Source: Dyella acidiphila (GTDB taxonomy: Bacteria; Pseudomonadota; Gammaproteobacteria; Xanthomonadales; Rhodanobacteraceae). Taken from it: 64,000 bases of DNA. A model generated the notes under the pieces. It saw only the letters and a list, made by a program, of their open reading frames with translations, was not told where the DNA came from and made no database searches. Shown in pieces: positions 1 to 9,586 of the stretch (the first letter of the stretch is position 1; each line of letters starts with the position of its first letter). A program made the translations under genes and the position numbers. The stretch lies in NCBI RefSeq assembly GCF_014863405.1, contig NZ_JACZZA010000005.1, positions 124,001 through 188,000 on the forward strand. The letters are read 5' to 3'.

Positions 1-644
1 TTTGTCCTGGTCGATCAGCACGATGCCGTCTTCCTCGCGCTTGTAGATCGAGCCGGAGGAACAGGACGCCACGCAGGCCGGATTGAGGCAGTGCTCGCAC
101 AGGCGCGGAAGATACATCATGAAGGTGTTTTCGAACTGACCGTAGATATCTTTCTGGACTACCTCGAAGTTGTAGTCGGCGCTGCGCTTGTTGAATTCGC
201 CGCCGAGGATTTCCTCCCAGTTCGGGCCCGCTCCACCTTGTCCATGGTGCGCCCGCTGATCAGCGAGATCGGCCGCGCCACCGGCGCGGTAGGCAACTCC
301 GGCGCGGTCTGCAGGTTTTCATAGTCGAAGGTAAAGGGTTCGTAGTAATCGTCGATCTCGGGCAGATGCGGATTGGCGAAAATCTTGGCCAACACCGCCA
401 GGCGGCCGCCCTGTTTGGGCTGCAGGCGGCCATTGGGCTTGCGCACCCAGCCTCCCTGCCAGCGCTCCTGGTTTTCCCAATCCTTGGGATAACCGATGCC
501 CGGCTTGGTTTCCACATTGTTGAACCAGGCGTATTCCATGCCCTTGCGCGAGGTCCACACATTTTTGCAGGTGACCGAGCAGGTATGGCAGCCGATGCAC
601 TTGTCCAGGTTCAACACCATGGCGATTTGCGCGCGGATCTTCAT
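1..644 (-). pseudogene. narH: Respiratory nitrate reductase beta subunit NarH, N-terminal part, apparent frameshift, runs off window
   Basis: Iron-sulfur subunit that passes electrons from NarI to NarG at the cytoplasmic face of the inner membrane. The first reading frame begins MKIRAQIAMVLNLDKC and shows the first ferredoxin-type cluster with Cys16, Cys19, Cys22 and Cys26. NarH similarity in that frame stops near position 230. It resumes one frame over with NWEEILGGEFNKRS and continues through LCEHCLNPACVASC to the window edge. Restoring one base in the G/C run at 223-230 rejoins the two halves (E-R-G-P-N-W). The start sits 11 bases after the narG stop, behind a GAGGGG ribosome site. Because conservation is undamaged on both sides of the break, a sequencing or assembly error in the G/C run is as likely as a real mutation. 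The true protein is about 500 residues; the rest, and presumably narJ and narI, lie left of the window. Confidence 0.9.
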
Positions 645-655
645 CTTGGTTCCCC

Positions 656-3600
656 TCAGGCCGATGCGTTCTGCTGACGCGCTTCGCGCTGCACGCTATC
701 CATCCAGTCCACCTTCGCCATCTTGCGCACGATCACAAATTCATCGCGGTTGGAGCCGACCGTGCCGTAGTAATTGAAGCCCCAGCTCAGCTGCGCATAG
801 CCGCCGATCATATGGGTCGGCTTGAGCACCGTGCGCGTCACCGAGTTGTGGATGCCGCCGCGCATCTGGGTGATTTCCGAGCCAGGCACATTCACGATCT
901 TCTCCTGCGCGTGGTACATCATCACCATGCCTTCCTGCACGCGCTGGCTCACCACCGCGCGGGCGGTGATGGCACCGTTGATGTTGAACAGCTCGATCCA
1001 GTCGTTGTCGACAATGCCGCCACGCTGCGCATCCGCTTCCGACAGCCACACGATCGGGCCGCCGCGCGAAAGCGTCAGCATCAGCAGGTTGTCGGTATAA
1101 GTGGAATGGATGCCCCACTTCTGGTGCGGCGTGATGAAGTTCAGGGTCAGCTCGGCATGGCCGTTATCGTGCTTGCCATGCAGCGCCGCCACCGAACGTG
1201 TATCGATCGGCGGCCGGTACAGCGCAAAGCCCTCGCCGAAATCGCGCAGCCACGCGTGATCCTGGTAGAACTGCTGGCGTCCGCTGAGGGTGCGCCAGGG
1301 AATCAGCTCGTTGATATTGGTCCAGCCGGCGCTGTAGCTGACGTGTTCGCTCTCGATGCCGGACCAGGTCGGCGAACTGATGATCTTGCGCGGCTGCGCC
1401 TGGATGTCGCGGTAGCGGATCTTTTCGTCTTCGCGCGCAGTGGCCAGATGGCGATGATCGCGGCCGGTGATCTGCGACAGCGCCGCCCAGGCTTTGACCG
1501 CCACCTGACCGTTGGTTTCCGGCGCCAGCTGCAGAATGGTTTCGGCCGCATCGATATCGCTGACGATACGTGGACGACCCTTGGCCGGCCCATCCTCGAC
1601 CAGGTAATTCAGTTCGCCCAGACCCTGCACTTCCTGCTGTGCATTCCAGCCGATGCCTTTGCCGCCGTTGCCGAGTTTTTCGAGCAACGGCCCCAGGGCA
1701 GTAAAGCGCGCATAGGTGGCCGGATAATCGCGCTCGACCAGCACGATATTGGGTGCCGTCACGCCCGGCACAAAATCGCATTCGCCCTTCTTCCAGTCAC
1801 GCACCTCGAACGGCTGCGCCAGCTCGCCGGCGGTGTCGTGCATGATCGGCGTGAGCACGACATCCGGCTCTACCCCAAGCTGCCCCTCGGCGAGTTCGGA
1901 AAAGCGCTTGGCCACCGCCTTGAAAATCTCCCAGTCGCTGCGCGATTCCCATACCGGATCCACCGCGGCCGACAGCGGATGGATAAACGGATGCATGTCG
2001 GAGGTATTGAGGTCGTTCTTCTCGTACCACGATGCCGTCGACAGCACGATGTCCGAATACAGGCAGGAAGTGGACATGCGGAAATCCAGCGTCGTCACCA
2101 GATCCAGCTTGCCTTCCGGTGCTTGCTCGTGCCATGCGACTTCCTCGGGCTTGTGACCGCCCTCCTCGCCCAGGTCCTTGCCTTGCAGGCCATGCCGCGT
2201 ACCCAGGAAATGGCGCAGAAAATATTCGTGCCCCTTGCCGGACGAACCGAACAGATTGGAGCGCCAGATAAACAGATTGCGCGGGAAATTGGCGGGATCG
2301 TCGGGATCTTCGCAAGCCATGCGCAGGGTGCCCGACTGCAGAGCTTGCGCCACATAGTCGCGCGGCGGCTGGCCCGACTGTAGCGCTTCGCGCGCCACCT
2401 CCAGCGGATTGCGCGCCAGCTGCGGCGCCGAGGGCAGCCAGCCCATGCGTTCGGCGCGCACATTGCAATCGATCGGGCTATGCCCGTATTTGTCGCGCGA
2501 TGCCAGCGGCGACAGCAGGTCGTCGATATCCAGCTTTTCGTAGCGCCACTGGTCCGAATGCGCGTAGAAGAACGAGGTACCGTTCATCTGCCGCGGGGGC
2601 CGGATCCAGTCCAGCGCAAACGCCAGTGCGGTCCAGCCGGTTTGCGGACGCAGTTTTTCCTGGCCTACATAGTGCGCCCAGCCGCCGCCGGAGACACCGA
2701 TGGTGCCGCATAGCATCAGCATATTGATGATGCTGCGGTAGTTCATATCCTGGTGGAACCAGTGATTCATGCCGGCGCCGATGATCACCATGGAACGGCC
2801 GCGCGTCTTTTCCGCGCTTTCGGCAAAGCCGCGCGCCACGGCGATCGCATGCTCGGCCGACACACCGGTAATCGCCTGCTGCCAGGCCGGCGTATAGGGC
2901 ACATTGTCCGCATAGCTTTTCGCGCAGGCGCCGCCCAGGCCGCGATCCAGGCCATAGTGCGCGCACAGCAGGTCGAACACGGTAGCCACCATGCGCTCGC
3001 CGTCGCGCGTGGCGACGCGGCGTGCAGGCACCCTGCGCAGCAGCACATTGCCGCCCTGCACGTTGTTTTGAAAATGCTGGTGCACTACGCCACCGAAATA
3101 CGGAAACGCCACCTCCAGCGTCTCGTCGCGCCGGTCGAGCTGGCTCAGCACCAGTTCGATCGGCGTGCCGTCGGCGGCCTTCTGCTCCAGGTTCCACAAG
3201 CCATGTTCGGGACTGTCCTTGCCCGGCCAGCGAAAACCGATCGCACCGCGCGGCACCACCGGCTTGCCGTCCGCATCGAAGCCGACGGTTTTCCAGTCGG
3301 CATGCTCGGGACTGCCCAGCGCGCCGGCAAAATCGCTGGCGCGCAGATAGCGGTCGGGGACCCAGCGTTCGCCGTCGCTGCGCAGGCTCACCAGCAATGG
3401 CAGGTCGGTATAGCGGCGGCAGTAATCCTGGAAATACTCGCACTGGCGATCCAGGAAGAATTCGCGCAGCATCACGTGCCCCATCGCCATCGCCAGCGCG
3501 GCATCGGTGCCTTGCTTGGGATGCAGCCACAGGTCGGAAAGCTTGGCCACTTCCGCGTAGTCGGGCGTCACCGCCACCACGCGCGTGCCGTTGTAGCGCG

Positions 3601-4405
3601 CCTCCACAAAAAAGTGCGCATCGGGCGTGCGCGTCTGCGGCACATTCGAGCCCCAGGCGATGATATAGGCAGCGTTGTACCAGTCCGCCGATTCGGGCAC
3701 GTCGGTCTGCTCGCCCCAGGTCTGCGGACTCGACGGCGGCAGATCGCAATACCAGTCGTAGAACGACAGCAGCGTGCCGCCGATCAGGCTCAGATAACGC
3801 GCGCCGGCCGCATACGACACCATCGACATGGCGGGAATGGGCGAGAAGCCAACTACCCGGTCCGGTCCATGCTGCTTCACCGTATGCACATTGGCCGCCG
3901 CCACCATGTCCAGCACTTCGTCCCAGCTGGCGCGCACAAAGCCGCCGAGGCCGCGTGCGGCCTTGTAATCCTTGGCCTGCGGATCGGCCATCAGTGCTGC
4001 CCATGCCGGCACCGGCGCCAGCGTCTTGCGCGCCTCGCGCCAGCGCCGCAGCAGACGACCGCGCACCATCGGATACTTCAGCCGGTTGGCGCTGTACAGG
4101 TACCAGGAATAAGACGCACCGCGCGAACAGCCGCGCGGCTCGTGATTGGGCATGTCGGCGCGCGTGCGCGGGTAGTCGGTCTGCTGCGTTTCCCAGGTCA
4201 CCACCCCGCCCTTCACGTAGATCTTCCAACTGCACGAACCGGTGCAGTTCACACCGTGGGTGGAGCGCACGATCTTGTCGTGCTGCCAGCGGCTACGGTA
4301 ACCGTCTTCCCACTGCCGATTCTCCACGCGCACTTCGCCCAGGCCGTGGGCGAAAGGTTCGCGCCGTTGCGAGAAATAGCGCAGCCGGTCGAGGAAATGG
4401 CTCAT
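656..4405 (-). CDS. narG: Respiratory nitrate reductase alpha subunit NarG
   Basis: Catalytic molybdenum subunit (1249 residues, the usual family length) that reduces nitrate to nitrite on the cytoplasmic side of the membrane. The N-terminal FS0 cluster ligands are visible as His50, Cys54, Cys58 and Cys93. The molybdenum-ligand aspartate lies in YDWYCDLPPSSPQTWGEQTD at about residue 221. The sequence ends with the family's molybdopterin-guanine-dinucleotide-binding C-terminal domain. There is no twin-arginine leader, as expected for the Nar rather than the Nap type. The gene lies between narK (22-base gap) and narH (11-base gap) on one strand, so a single narKGH(JI) operon under anaerobic control is likely. 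The frame is intact throughout, unlike narH. Confidence 0.97.
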   Translation of the reverse strand: MSHFLDRLRYFSQRREPFAHGLGEVRVENRQWEDGYRSRWQHDKIVRSTHGVNCTGSCSWKIYVKGGVVTWETQQTDYPRTRADMPNHEPRGCSRGASYSWYLYSANRLKYPMVRGRLLRRWREARKTLAPVPAWAALMADPQAKDYKAARGLGGFVRASWDEVLDMVAAANVHTVKQHGPDRVVGFSPIPAMSMVSYAAGARYLSLIGGTLLSFYDWYCDLPPSSPQTWGEQTDVPESADWYNAAYIIAWGSNVPQTRTPDAHFFVEARYNGTRVVAVTPDYAEVAKLSDLWLHPKQGTDAALAMAMGHVMLREFFLDRQCEYFQDYCRRYTDLPLLVSLRSDGERWVPDRYLRASDFAGALGSPEHADWKTVGFDADGKPVVPRGAIGFRWPGKDSPEHGLWNLEQKAADGTPIELVLSQLDRRDETLEVAFPYFGGVVHQHFQNNVQGGNVLLRRVPARRVATRDGERMVATVFDLLCAHYGLDRGLGGACAKSYADNVPYTPAWQQAITGVSAEHAIAVARGFAESAEKTRGRSMVIIGAGMNHWFHQDMNYRSIINMLMLCGTIGVSGGGWAHYVGQEKLRPQTGWTALAFALDWIRPPRQMNGTSFFYAHSDQWRYEKLDIDDLLSPLASRDKYGHSPIDCNVRAERMGWLPSAPQLARNPLEVAREALQSGQPPRDYVAQALQSGTLRMACEDPDDPANFPRNLFIWRSNLFGSSGKGHEYFLRHFLGTRHGLQGKDLGEEGGHKPEEVAWHEQAPEGKLDLVTTLDFRMSTSCLYSDIVLSTASWYEKNDLNTSDMHPFIHPLSAAVDPVWESRSDWEIFKAVAKRFSELAEGQLGVEPDVVLTPIMHDTAGELAQPFEVRDWKKGECDFVPGVTAPNIVLVERDYPATYARFTALGPLLEKLGNGGKGIGWNAQQEVQGLGELNYLVEDGPAKGRPRIVSDIDAAETILQLAPETNGQVAVKAWAALSQITGRDHRHLATAREDEKIRYRDIQAQPRKIISSPTWSGIESEHVSYSAGWTNINELIPWRTLSGRQQFYQDHAWLRDFGEGFALYRPPIDTRSVAALHGKHDNGHAELTLNFITPHQKWGIHSTYTDNLLMLTLSRGGPIVWLSEADAQRGGIVDNDWIELFNINGAITARAVVSQRVQEGMVMMYHAQEKIVNVPGSEITQMRGGIHNSVTRTVLKPTHMIGGYAQLSWGFNYYGTVGSNRDEFVIVRKMAKVDWMDSVQREARQQNASA

Positions 4406-4426
4406 GGCTTGCTCCAGGTGAACGGC

Positions 4427-5668
4427 TCACGATGGCGGCGGTGCGGCTCCGCGTCCGCGGATGTCGATCCGACGCACTTCGGTGAAATAGATCAGGATCA
4501 ACGACACCCACACGATGCCGTACAACAGCATGAAGGCGCTGGAGCGGATGCCGAGCAGATCCAGCAAGCCGCCCCACAGAATCGGCAGCAGAAAACCGCC
4601 GAGGCCGCCGGCCAGGCCGACGATGCCGGTGACGATACCCAGCGTCTGCGCAAAATCGTCGCCCAGGTATTTGAAAGTGGAGGCCATGCCAAAGGCCAGG
4701 GCCACGCCCAGCACAAACAGCAAGGGCGTGAAGATCCACACATTGAGGCCGATATGGAAGCTCGATGGCCCGCGGATGGTCTGCACGATCAATTGCGTCT
4801 GCGGGTACGACAGCAGGAACAGCGCAATCCACGCCAGCCACAGCACCCACCAGGTCAGCGCATGCGCACCGACGCGATCGGACAGTGCACCGCCCACCGC
4901 ACGCAGCACGCCCGCCGGTAGCGAAAAACACGCCGCCAGCGCTGCGGCACTGGCAATGCCCAGGCCGTATTCGCCGGCGTAGTACTGCGGCATCCACACC
5001 GACAAGGCGGTAAAGCCACCGAAGGTCAGCGAGTAATACTGGCAATACTTCCACACACGCGGATCGCGCAGCACCTGGAACTGCTGCTTCAGGCTCGTCC
5101 CCTTATTGCCGCCTGCGCCCGGATCGGGTGCCGACAGCAGCCAGAACAACACCGCCGTGACCAGCAAGGCAACCGCATAAATGCGCGGCACCGCGCGCCA
5201 GCCCATCGCATCCACGATGGCCGGCGCCACGAACATGTTGAGCGCGGCGCCGCTTGTACCTGCGCCGAAAAATCCCATCGCAAAACCGCGCCGACTGGCC
5301 GGAAAGAAACGCGCCACATACGGCGTGCCCACCGCAAACGAAGCGCCTACCGCACCCAGGCACAGGCCGATGGCCAGGAACTGCCACAGCACGGCGGCAT
5401 AGCTCACCAACCATACGGGCACGGCTGCCACCAGCAGCAGAATGGTCATCACGCTGCGGCCGCCGAACCGGTCGGTCCAGATGCCCAGCGGCAGGCGCAA
5501 TACGGCGCCGCTGAGAATGGGCGTGGCGCTCAGCAGGCCAAATTCGGTGGCATTGAGGTTGAGTTCGTGGCGAATCGGAATGCCGATGACGCCGAAGGCC
5601 ATCCACACCGCAAAGCACACGACGAATGCAAACGTGCTGACGAACAACACCCTGTACGCAACGCCCAT
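4427..5668 (-). CDS. narK: Nitrate/nitrite transporter NarK (MFS)
   Basis: Major-facilitator protein of 413 residues with about 12 hydrophobic segments, bringing nitrate in and/or exporting nitrite for the adjacent reductase. The nitrate-porter stretch GASFAVGTPYVARFFP, followed by SRRGFAMGFFGAGTSGAALN, and a second-half TGIVGLAGGLGGFLLP match the NarK family. It is the first gene of the nar operon, and a Fnr/Anr-type box lies about 115 bases upstream of its ATG. A single 12-TM copy is present here rather than a fused NarK1K2. Whether it is a proton symporter or a nitrate/nitrite antiporter cannot be decided from sequence alone. Confidence 0.95.
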   Translation of the reverse strand: MGVAYRVLFVSTFAFVVCFAVWMAFGVIGIPIRHELNLNATEFGLLSATPILSGAVLRLPLGIWTDRFGGRSVMTILLLVAAVPVWLVSYAAVLWQFLAIGLCLGAVGASFAVGTPYVARFFPASRRGFAMGFFGAGTSGAALNMFVAPAIVDAMGWRAVPRIYAVALLVTAVLFWLLSAPDPGAGGNKGTSLKQQFQVLRDPRVWKYCQYYSLTFGGFTALSVWMPQYYAGEYGLGIASAAALAACFSLPAGVLRAVGGALSDRVGAHALTWWVLWLAWIALFLLSYPQTQLIVQTIRGPSSFHIGLNVWIFTPLLFVLGVALAFGMASTFKYLGDDFAQTLGIVTGIVGLAGGLGGFLLPILWGGLLDLLGIRSSAFMLLYGIVWVSLILIYFTEVRRIDIRGRGAAPPPS

Positions 5669-5781
5669 ACCCCGGGTTCCTTGTGCAGGTAAGAGTTCAC
5701 GCTTTCGATCGCAGTGGAAGATGCCGCCCCCAACGGCATCCCGCGCACCTGGCCAATGTAGCCAAGCAACGCAGCAAGAAT

Positions 5782-5795
5782 TTGATCCCCGTCAA
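5782..5795. promoter_or_regulatory. FNR/ANR-type binding site upstream of narK
   Basis: The 14-mer TTGATCCCCGTCAA has the FNR/ANR layout TTGAT-N4-ATCAA with one mismatch (GTCAA), a variant common in ANR sites. It lies 114 bases upstream of the narK start and is the only such site noticed near the operon. Activation of narKGH under oxygen limitation is inferred from family knowledge. Confidence 0.7.
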
Positions 5796-5894
5796 TTTGC
5801 CGCAGTCCGACATTCCTGCACAGGAACATTCGCTTTGCGCTTGTTAATCCATCGTGACGAGCGCGTAAACAATTAGCGCATAAACACGTAGGCT

Positions 5895-5925
5895 GGGTTA
5901 CCCCGGATCAAATCCGGAGCAACCC
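5895..5925. repeat. Nested inverted repeat after the LtaS-like gene, possible terminator
   Basis: The core CCGGAT-CAA-ATCCGG is enclosed by an outer GGGTT/AACCC pair. It sits just past the stop of the leftward gene at 5935 and before the nar promoter region, so it may end that transcript, although no T-run follows. The flanking text (GTAGGCTGGGTTA) resembles the palindrome at 63488-63577, so it may belong to a dispersed repeat family. Confidence 0.4.
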
Positions 5926-5934
5926 CGCTTCCGC

Positions 5935-7719
5935 TCAGGGCGAACACCGCCCCGCCGTATCCAGCTTGCGCCCGCAACTCACTTCCATCAGCGCCGCATT
6001 GAATTGCAGGCGGGCATAGTTGAAATCATTGCCGAGCGTCTTGCGCACCTTGGCATGGCGGATCGTCGACGCGATCGCCAAGTAGCCGTCTTCGGGCAGG
6101 CCTGCCGTGTCGAACAGCAGCCCGGGCAAATCGTAGGCAGCCAGATTCACCTGGCGCGGCTGGGCGGGATTGAACGGCCGGTTGGACAGCAGCATGAAGC
6201 GCGTATGCTCTTCCGGCGCAGTCTTGTCGTCGTCGAAACCAAGATCCGCATACGCCGCGCTCAACGCCGGCAGATGATCGCCGTAGAACAACAGCAGGGT
6301 CCAGCGCGGGCGCGCCAGCAGTTTGTTCGCGAAATCCGCCAATGCGGCATCGCCATGGATCAGGTGCGATACGTAGTAAGTCATTTCCTCCTGCCCCTGC
6401 GAAGACAGGCCAGGCGGCAGCGGATGTTCGCGCAACACCTGGGCCAGGTCGCCCGGATCGCGATCCCAGTCGCCGTGGTTTTCCATGGTGATCACCATGG
6501 TATAGCGCGGCTTGCTGTCGTCTTGATCCATATAGGCCAGCACGCGCTTGAACAGCGAGCGGTCGGAAATATAGATGCCGGCGTACTTGGCATCCTTGAA
6601 CGAATTCTGGAAATACATGTGCTGGAAGCCGAGCTCCGGCATCACTTGCTCGCGATTCCAGAACTGCGCCTCGTAAGGATGGAACAGCGTGGTGCTGTAG
6701 CCGAACTGTTGCAGGCGATGCGGTACGGTCGGCATCCAGCCCGCGGCGAGGCCGAAGTACGGATACTGGACGCTGGGAAAAGCCAGCATCGGATAACCGG
6801 TAAGCGTTTCGAACTCGGTGCGGATGGTGCCGCCGCCATAGGTCGGCGTCGTAAGGCTGCCGGTAATGCCGCCGGCGGCGAGGCGCTGGTAATTCGGATC
6901 GTACTGACCGTATTCCACGTGCTTGAGCACGCCCGGATCGAAGAAGGCTTCGCTTTGCACCACCACGATATCGGGCAGTTCCTGCGTCAAGGCACGCGTC
7001 TGACGCTGCTCGATTTCCTGTGCGTTATGGCTGGCAAACGCAGCCACCTGCTGTTTGTCCGGTGGCGGCACACGCACCTGCATGTCCTGGTACATGCGCA
7101 CGAAAGCGGCCAGCATGCCCAGGCTCTGCGCGCTGTAGACCGGATTCCATTGCTGATAGGTGGTGAGGTCCCGATCCGAATACAGCTCGCGCCACGGGCG
7201 CAGGCCGTGCAGCAGCGCATAGAACACGCCCAGCGACAACACCACCAGACCCAGTCGCGTCAGCCAGCGCGGGCGATAGCGCGGCGTTTCCACGCGCCAC
7301 AGCACAACTGCCAGCACCAGCATGAGCAGCGGTTCGCCGATCAGCGAAACAGTGTGATAGCCGGTGTAATGCGCGAAAAAACCAATATGGTCGGCCACCT
7401 GATGACCCAGTTGCACGTCGCCGGGCGTAAGTGGCGAATCCATATTGCGCAACTTCAGCGTATTGATCTTGTAGACCAGCGCGGCCAGTGCACCGCTCAG
7501 CAACAAGGTGAGCATGGCGCGGCCGCACAAGCCATAGAGCAGCAAGGCGAACAACAGGATCGGAAACGCATTGCGCCATAGCAGCGCGGGATGCAGCGCG
7601 TCATGGAAGGTGCGATCCAGGTGATGAACCAGCAGCAGGCTCGCCGCGATCAGTCCCAGCAGACGCCAGCAAAATGCTACGCCGCGATTCGTAATTTCAT
7701 GCCGAATGGCGAAAGACAT
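5935..7719 (-). CDS. LtaS-like sulfatase-fold phosphoglycerol/phosphoethanolamine transferase
   Basis: Membrane enzyme of 594 residues with roughly five N-terminal hydrophobic segments (residues 20-200) followed by a periplasmic alkaline-phosphatase/sulfatase-fold domain (about 245-530). Visible active-site features are the metal-binding VVVQSEAFFDP, the nucleophile region YGGGTIRTEFETLTG (Thr expected to form the phospho-intermediate), ENHGDWD, and LFYGDHLP near the end. Gram-negative homologues move phosphoglycerol or similar groups onto periplasmic glucans or other envelope glycans; the substrate here is unknown. The ATG is preceded by GGGGGAG. It lies near an acyltransferase 3 gene, consistent with envelope glycan decoration. 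Confidence 0.8.
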   Translation of the reverse strand: MSFAIRHEITNRGVAFCWRLLGLIAASLLLVHHLDRTFHDALHPALLWRNAFPILLFALLLYGLCGRAMLTLLLSGALAALVYKINTLKLRNMDSPLTPGDVQLGHQVADHIGFFAHYTGYHTVSLIGEPLLMLVLAVVLWRVETPRYRPRWLTRLGLVVLSLGVFYALLHGLRPWRELYSDRDLTTYQQWNPVYSAQSLGMLAAFVRMYQDMQVRVPPPDKQQVAAFASHNAQEIEQRQTRALTQELPDIVVVQSEAFFDPGVLKHVEYGQYDPNYQRLAAGGITGSLTTPTYGGGTIRTEFETLTGYPMLAFPSVQYPYFGLAAGWMPTVPHRLQQFGYSTTLFHPYEAQFWNREQVMPELGFQHMYFQNSFKDAKYAGIYISDRSLFKRVLAYMDQDDSKPRYTMVITMENHGDWDRDPGDLAQVLREHPLPPGLSSQGQEEMTYYVSHLIHGDAALADFANKLLARPRWTLLLFYGDHLPALSAAYADLGFDDDKTAPEEHTRFMLLSNRPFNPAQPRQVNLAAYDLPGLLFDTAGLPEDGYLAIASTIRHAKVRKTLGNDFNYARLQFNAALMEVSCGRKLDTAGRCSP

Positions 7720-8057
7720 GCAGACTCCCCCGGCGCAGCCGCGGCCACGCTGTTTTCAGATCGCATTTTTTTGCTGATGGGCCGTTTTCCCCGCGGCCCT
7801 GCTGTCGTTCTAGCGGCTTAACCGCCGATGCCGCCCCTGGCATGGATGTGCGACAGCTTCGCGTAAGCTTGCATATTTATGACAATGCGCCGCCACGTCA
7901 AGCGCCGTATCGGCCCTATCGGCTCCGTTCCGCATAACTCGACATTTGTCGCAGCGATTGACTGGCCGGCTCAGCGCCAGCCAGTACTACGCATGGTGTG
8001 CACATGTCTCTCGCGGTGCTTTTCTGTCGGCATCGGCATGATTGCCGCTGCGTGCAA
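7720..8057. other. Intergenic region, nothing recognised
   Basis: 338 bases between two leftward genes. It should hold the promoter of the LtaS-like gene at its left end. No convincing small gene, RNA or repeat was seen. Confidence 0.5.
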
Positions 8058-9194
8058 TTACGCAGTACGTTGCTTCGACGCCGCACGAATCGCGGGAACA
8101 CCGACGATATGCAGCAGCCTGCGCGTTTGCGCCGAGAGCGGCGCCTCGATGTAGCGAAATACGGCCCAGGCGCACATCACAGCAGCAAGCGGACGTATTG
8201 CCAGCAGCAGTATTGCCGCCGTGCGATGCTGCAATGGCACGGCGCTGACAGCGTCCTGCACCAGCTCGAACACATACACATGCATCAGGTACAGGGAATA
8301 GGAAATATTTCCCAGCCACACCAGCCATGCAGGCACCTGCATGCTGCCCAGCTTGGCGCGCAGCGCGATACCCGCAAACAGGATCGCCAGCGGCGCGCCC
8401 CAGCCGCGCGGACCGAAGAAATTCAGCATGCCCAGCCGATGCCATGCAAGCAGCAAGGCAATCAGCAGCACGGCCACGCCGATGTAGATCGAGGCTGGCT
8501 TTCTGATTTTGATATCGGATTGATAGAGCCATGCGGCGAGCATGCCCGCAATGAAATCCCACACGATCGGATTGACGGCGAGATTGGCATAGCGGGACCA
8601 GGCCACCAGCGGCCGCGTTGCGACGTCCAGGCTGTAGTGTCCGCGCAGCCATGGCACGGCGACCAGGGTGACGCCGAACCATGCCGCCATGGCGGCATAG
8701 CGCCAGCGGCCGAACAACATGCCCAGCGCGAACACCAGATAGAAATAGCACTCGAAGCACAAGGTCCAGGCCACACCTACCGCCATGCGGAAATAAATGC
8801 CCGAGGCGGCCGGATCGTGCGGCATGAAGAGCAGGCCTTCCAGATACGGCTGCAACACAGCGGCATCGAGGTAGCCGCGAAAGCCATGTTCCACCGCAAC
8901 CGCCAGCACGCTCACCACCGCAAACAGCGGCCAGATCCTGGCAATACGCTTGGCCGCGAACTGCCGGGCATAGGCCGCACTACCGTCGCAATCGCGAGTG
9001 GTCAGCACCATCAGAAAGCCGCTGATGATGAAAAACAGGTCCACACCCATGGCCAGCGGCAACAGGCGGTCGGCGAGCAGTTTGCCGGCGCCGGCATCCA
9101 GCAGCGCACTGCGGCTGTGCACCAGCACCACCATACCGGCCGCGATGCCGCGCAGGGCCTGGAGCCAGGCTAGTTTGTGCTTCGGGCCACCCAT
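8058..9194 (-). CDS. Acyltransferase 3 family membrane protein (OafA/YrhL type)
   Basis: Integral membrane protein of 378 residues with about ten hydrophobic segments. The N-terminal LQALRGIAAGMVVLVHSR carries the family's R-x(n)-H signature, and GVDLFFIISGFLM is the second hallmark motif. Such proteins O-acetylate or O-acylate surface glycans such as O-antigen or exopolysaccharide. It stands alone between the LtaS-like gene and the first reb cluster, so the substrate cannot be inferred. The start has only a weak ribosome site (ACCAGG). Confidence 0.87.
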   Translation of the reverse strand: MGGPKHKLAWLQALRGIAAGMVVLVHSRSALLDAGAGKLLADRLLPLAMGVDLFFIISGFLMVLTTRDCDGSAAYARQFAAKRIARIWPLFAVVSVLAVAVEHGFRGYLDAAVLQPYLEGLLFMPHDPAASGIYFRMAVGVAWTLCFECYFYLVFALGMLFGRWRYAAMAAWFGVTLVAVPWLRGHYSLDVATRPLVAWSRYANLAVNPIVWDFIAGMLAAWLYQSDIKIRKPASIYIGVAVLLIALLLAWHRLGMLNFFGPRGWGAPLAILFAGIALRAKLGSMQVPAWLVWLGNISYSLYLMHVYVFELVQDAVSAVPLQHRTAAILLLAIRPLAAVMCAWAVFRYIEAPLSAQTRRLLHIVGVPAIRAASKQRTA

Positions 9195-9268
9195 CCTGGT
9201 GAGTGCACAGGATGCGGTGTTTGGTTACGGCGTTTCGCCAGGGTGTTTCGTTCCCATCGCTCTAGCGG

Positions 9269-9298
9269 CCGTCATCCCCGAAACCGGGAATGACGGCA
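9269..9298. terminator. Hairpin downstream of reb cluster 1
   Basis: GCCGTCAT and ATGACGGC form 8-base arms around an inner CCC/GGG stem. It lies 16 bases past the end of the leftward reb cluster and before the acyltransferase. It has no T-run and resembles the dispersed REP-like palindromes of this window, so it may serve as a processing or termination element. Confidence 0.45.
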
Positions 9299-9313
9299 TG
9301 CACGATGGACGCC

Positions 9314-9586
9314 CTACTTCGCAGCGCCTTTGTCGTCCGGCTCCGCCGGCGTCTTCGGCGCCGGCGCCCGGACGGCCTCCTGAGCCAGGCGCATCGCCTC
9401 GGATGCCCCCGCAACCGCCTGCATTACCACCTTCTGCGCCAGCTTCACCGCATCCTCAGCATCCCGCTGCCCGGCCAGGATCGCGGCCAGTGTCGCGGCA
9501 TGTGCGCGTTCGAGCTCGGCCGCTACATCGTCTGCGGTCGGTGCGGGCGGCTGCTCTTGCTTGTCTTCGTCGCTGCTCATGGTCAT
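9314..9586 (-). CDS. Small reb-cluster protein, alpha-helical, function unknown
   Basis: A 90-residue hydrophilic protein (MTMSSDEDKQEQPPAPTADD...) with a central helix rich in Ala, Glu and Gln and a Pro/Ala/Lys-rich end. No domain is recognised. Its ATG overlaps the stop of the preceding RebB-family gene by four bases (ATGA), implying translational coupling, and it is the last gene of the cluster. It is probably an accessory component or regulator of the R-body-like assembly; this is inferred only from position. Confidence 0.6.
   Translation of the reverse strand: MTMSSDEDKQEQPPAPTADDVAAELERAHAATLAAILAGQRDAEDAVKLAQKVVMQAVAGASEAMRLAQEAVRAPAPKTPAEPDDKGAAK

Noticed and set aside
812-2383. Long open frame (523 residues) antisense to narG
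   Set aside because: Mirror of a well-conserved gene in GC-rich DNA; composition rich in Arg/His/Gln and no recognisable domain.
2753-4921. 722-residue open frame on the plus strand over narG and narK
   Set aside because: Antisense to two clear genes; no domain and spans the narK/narG junction.
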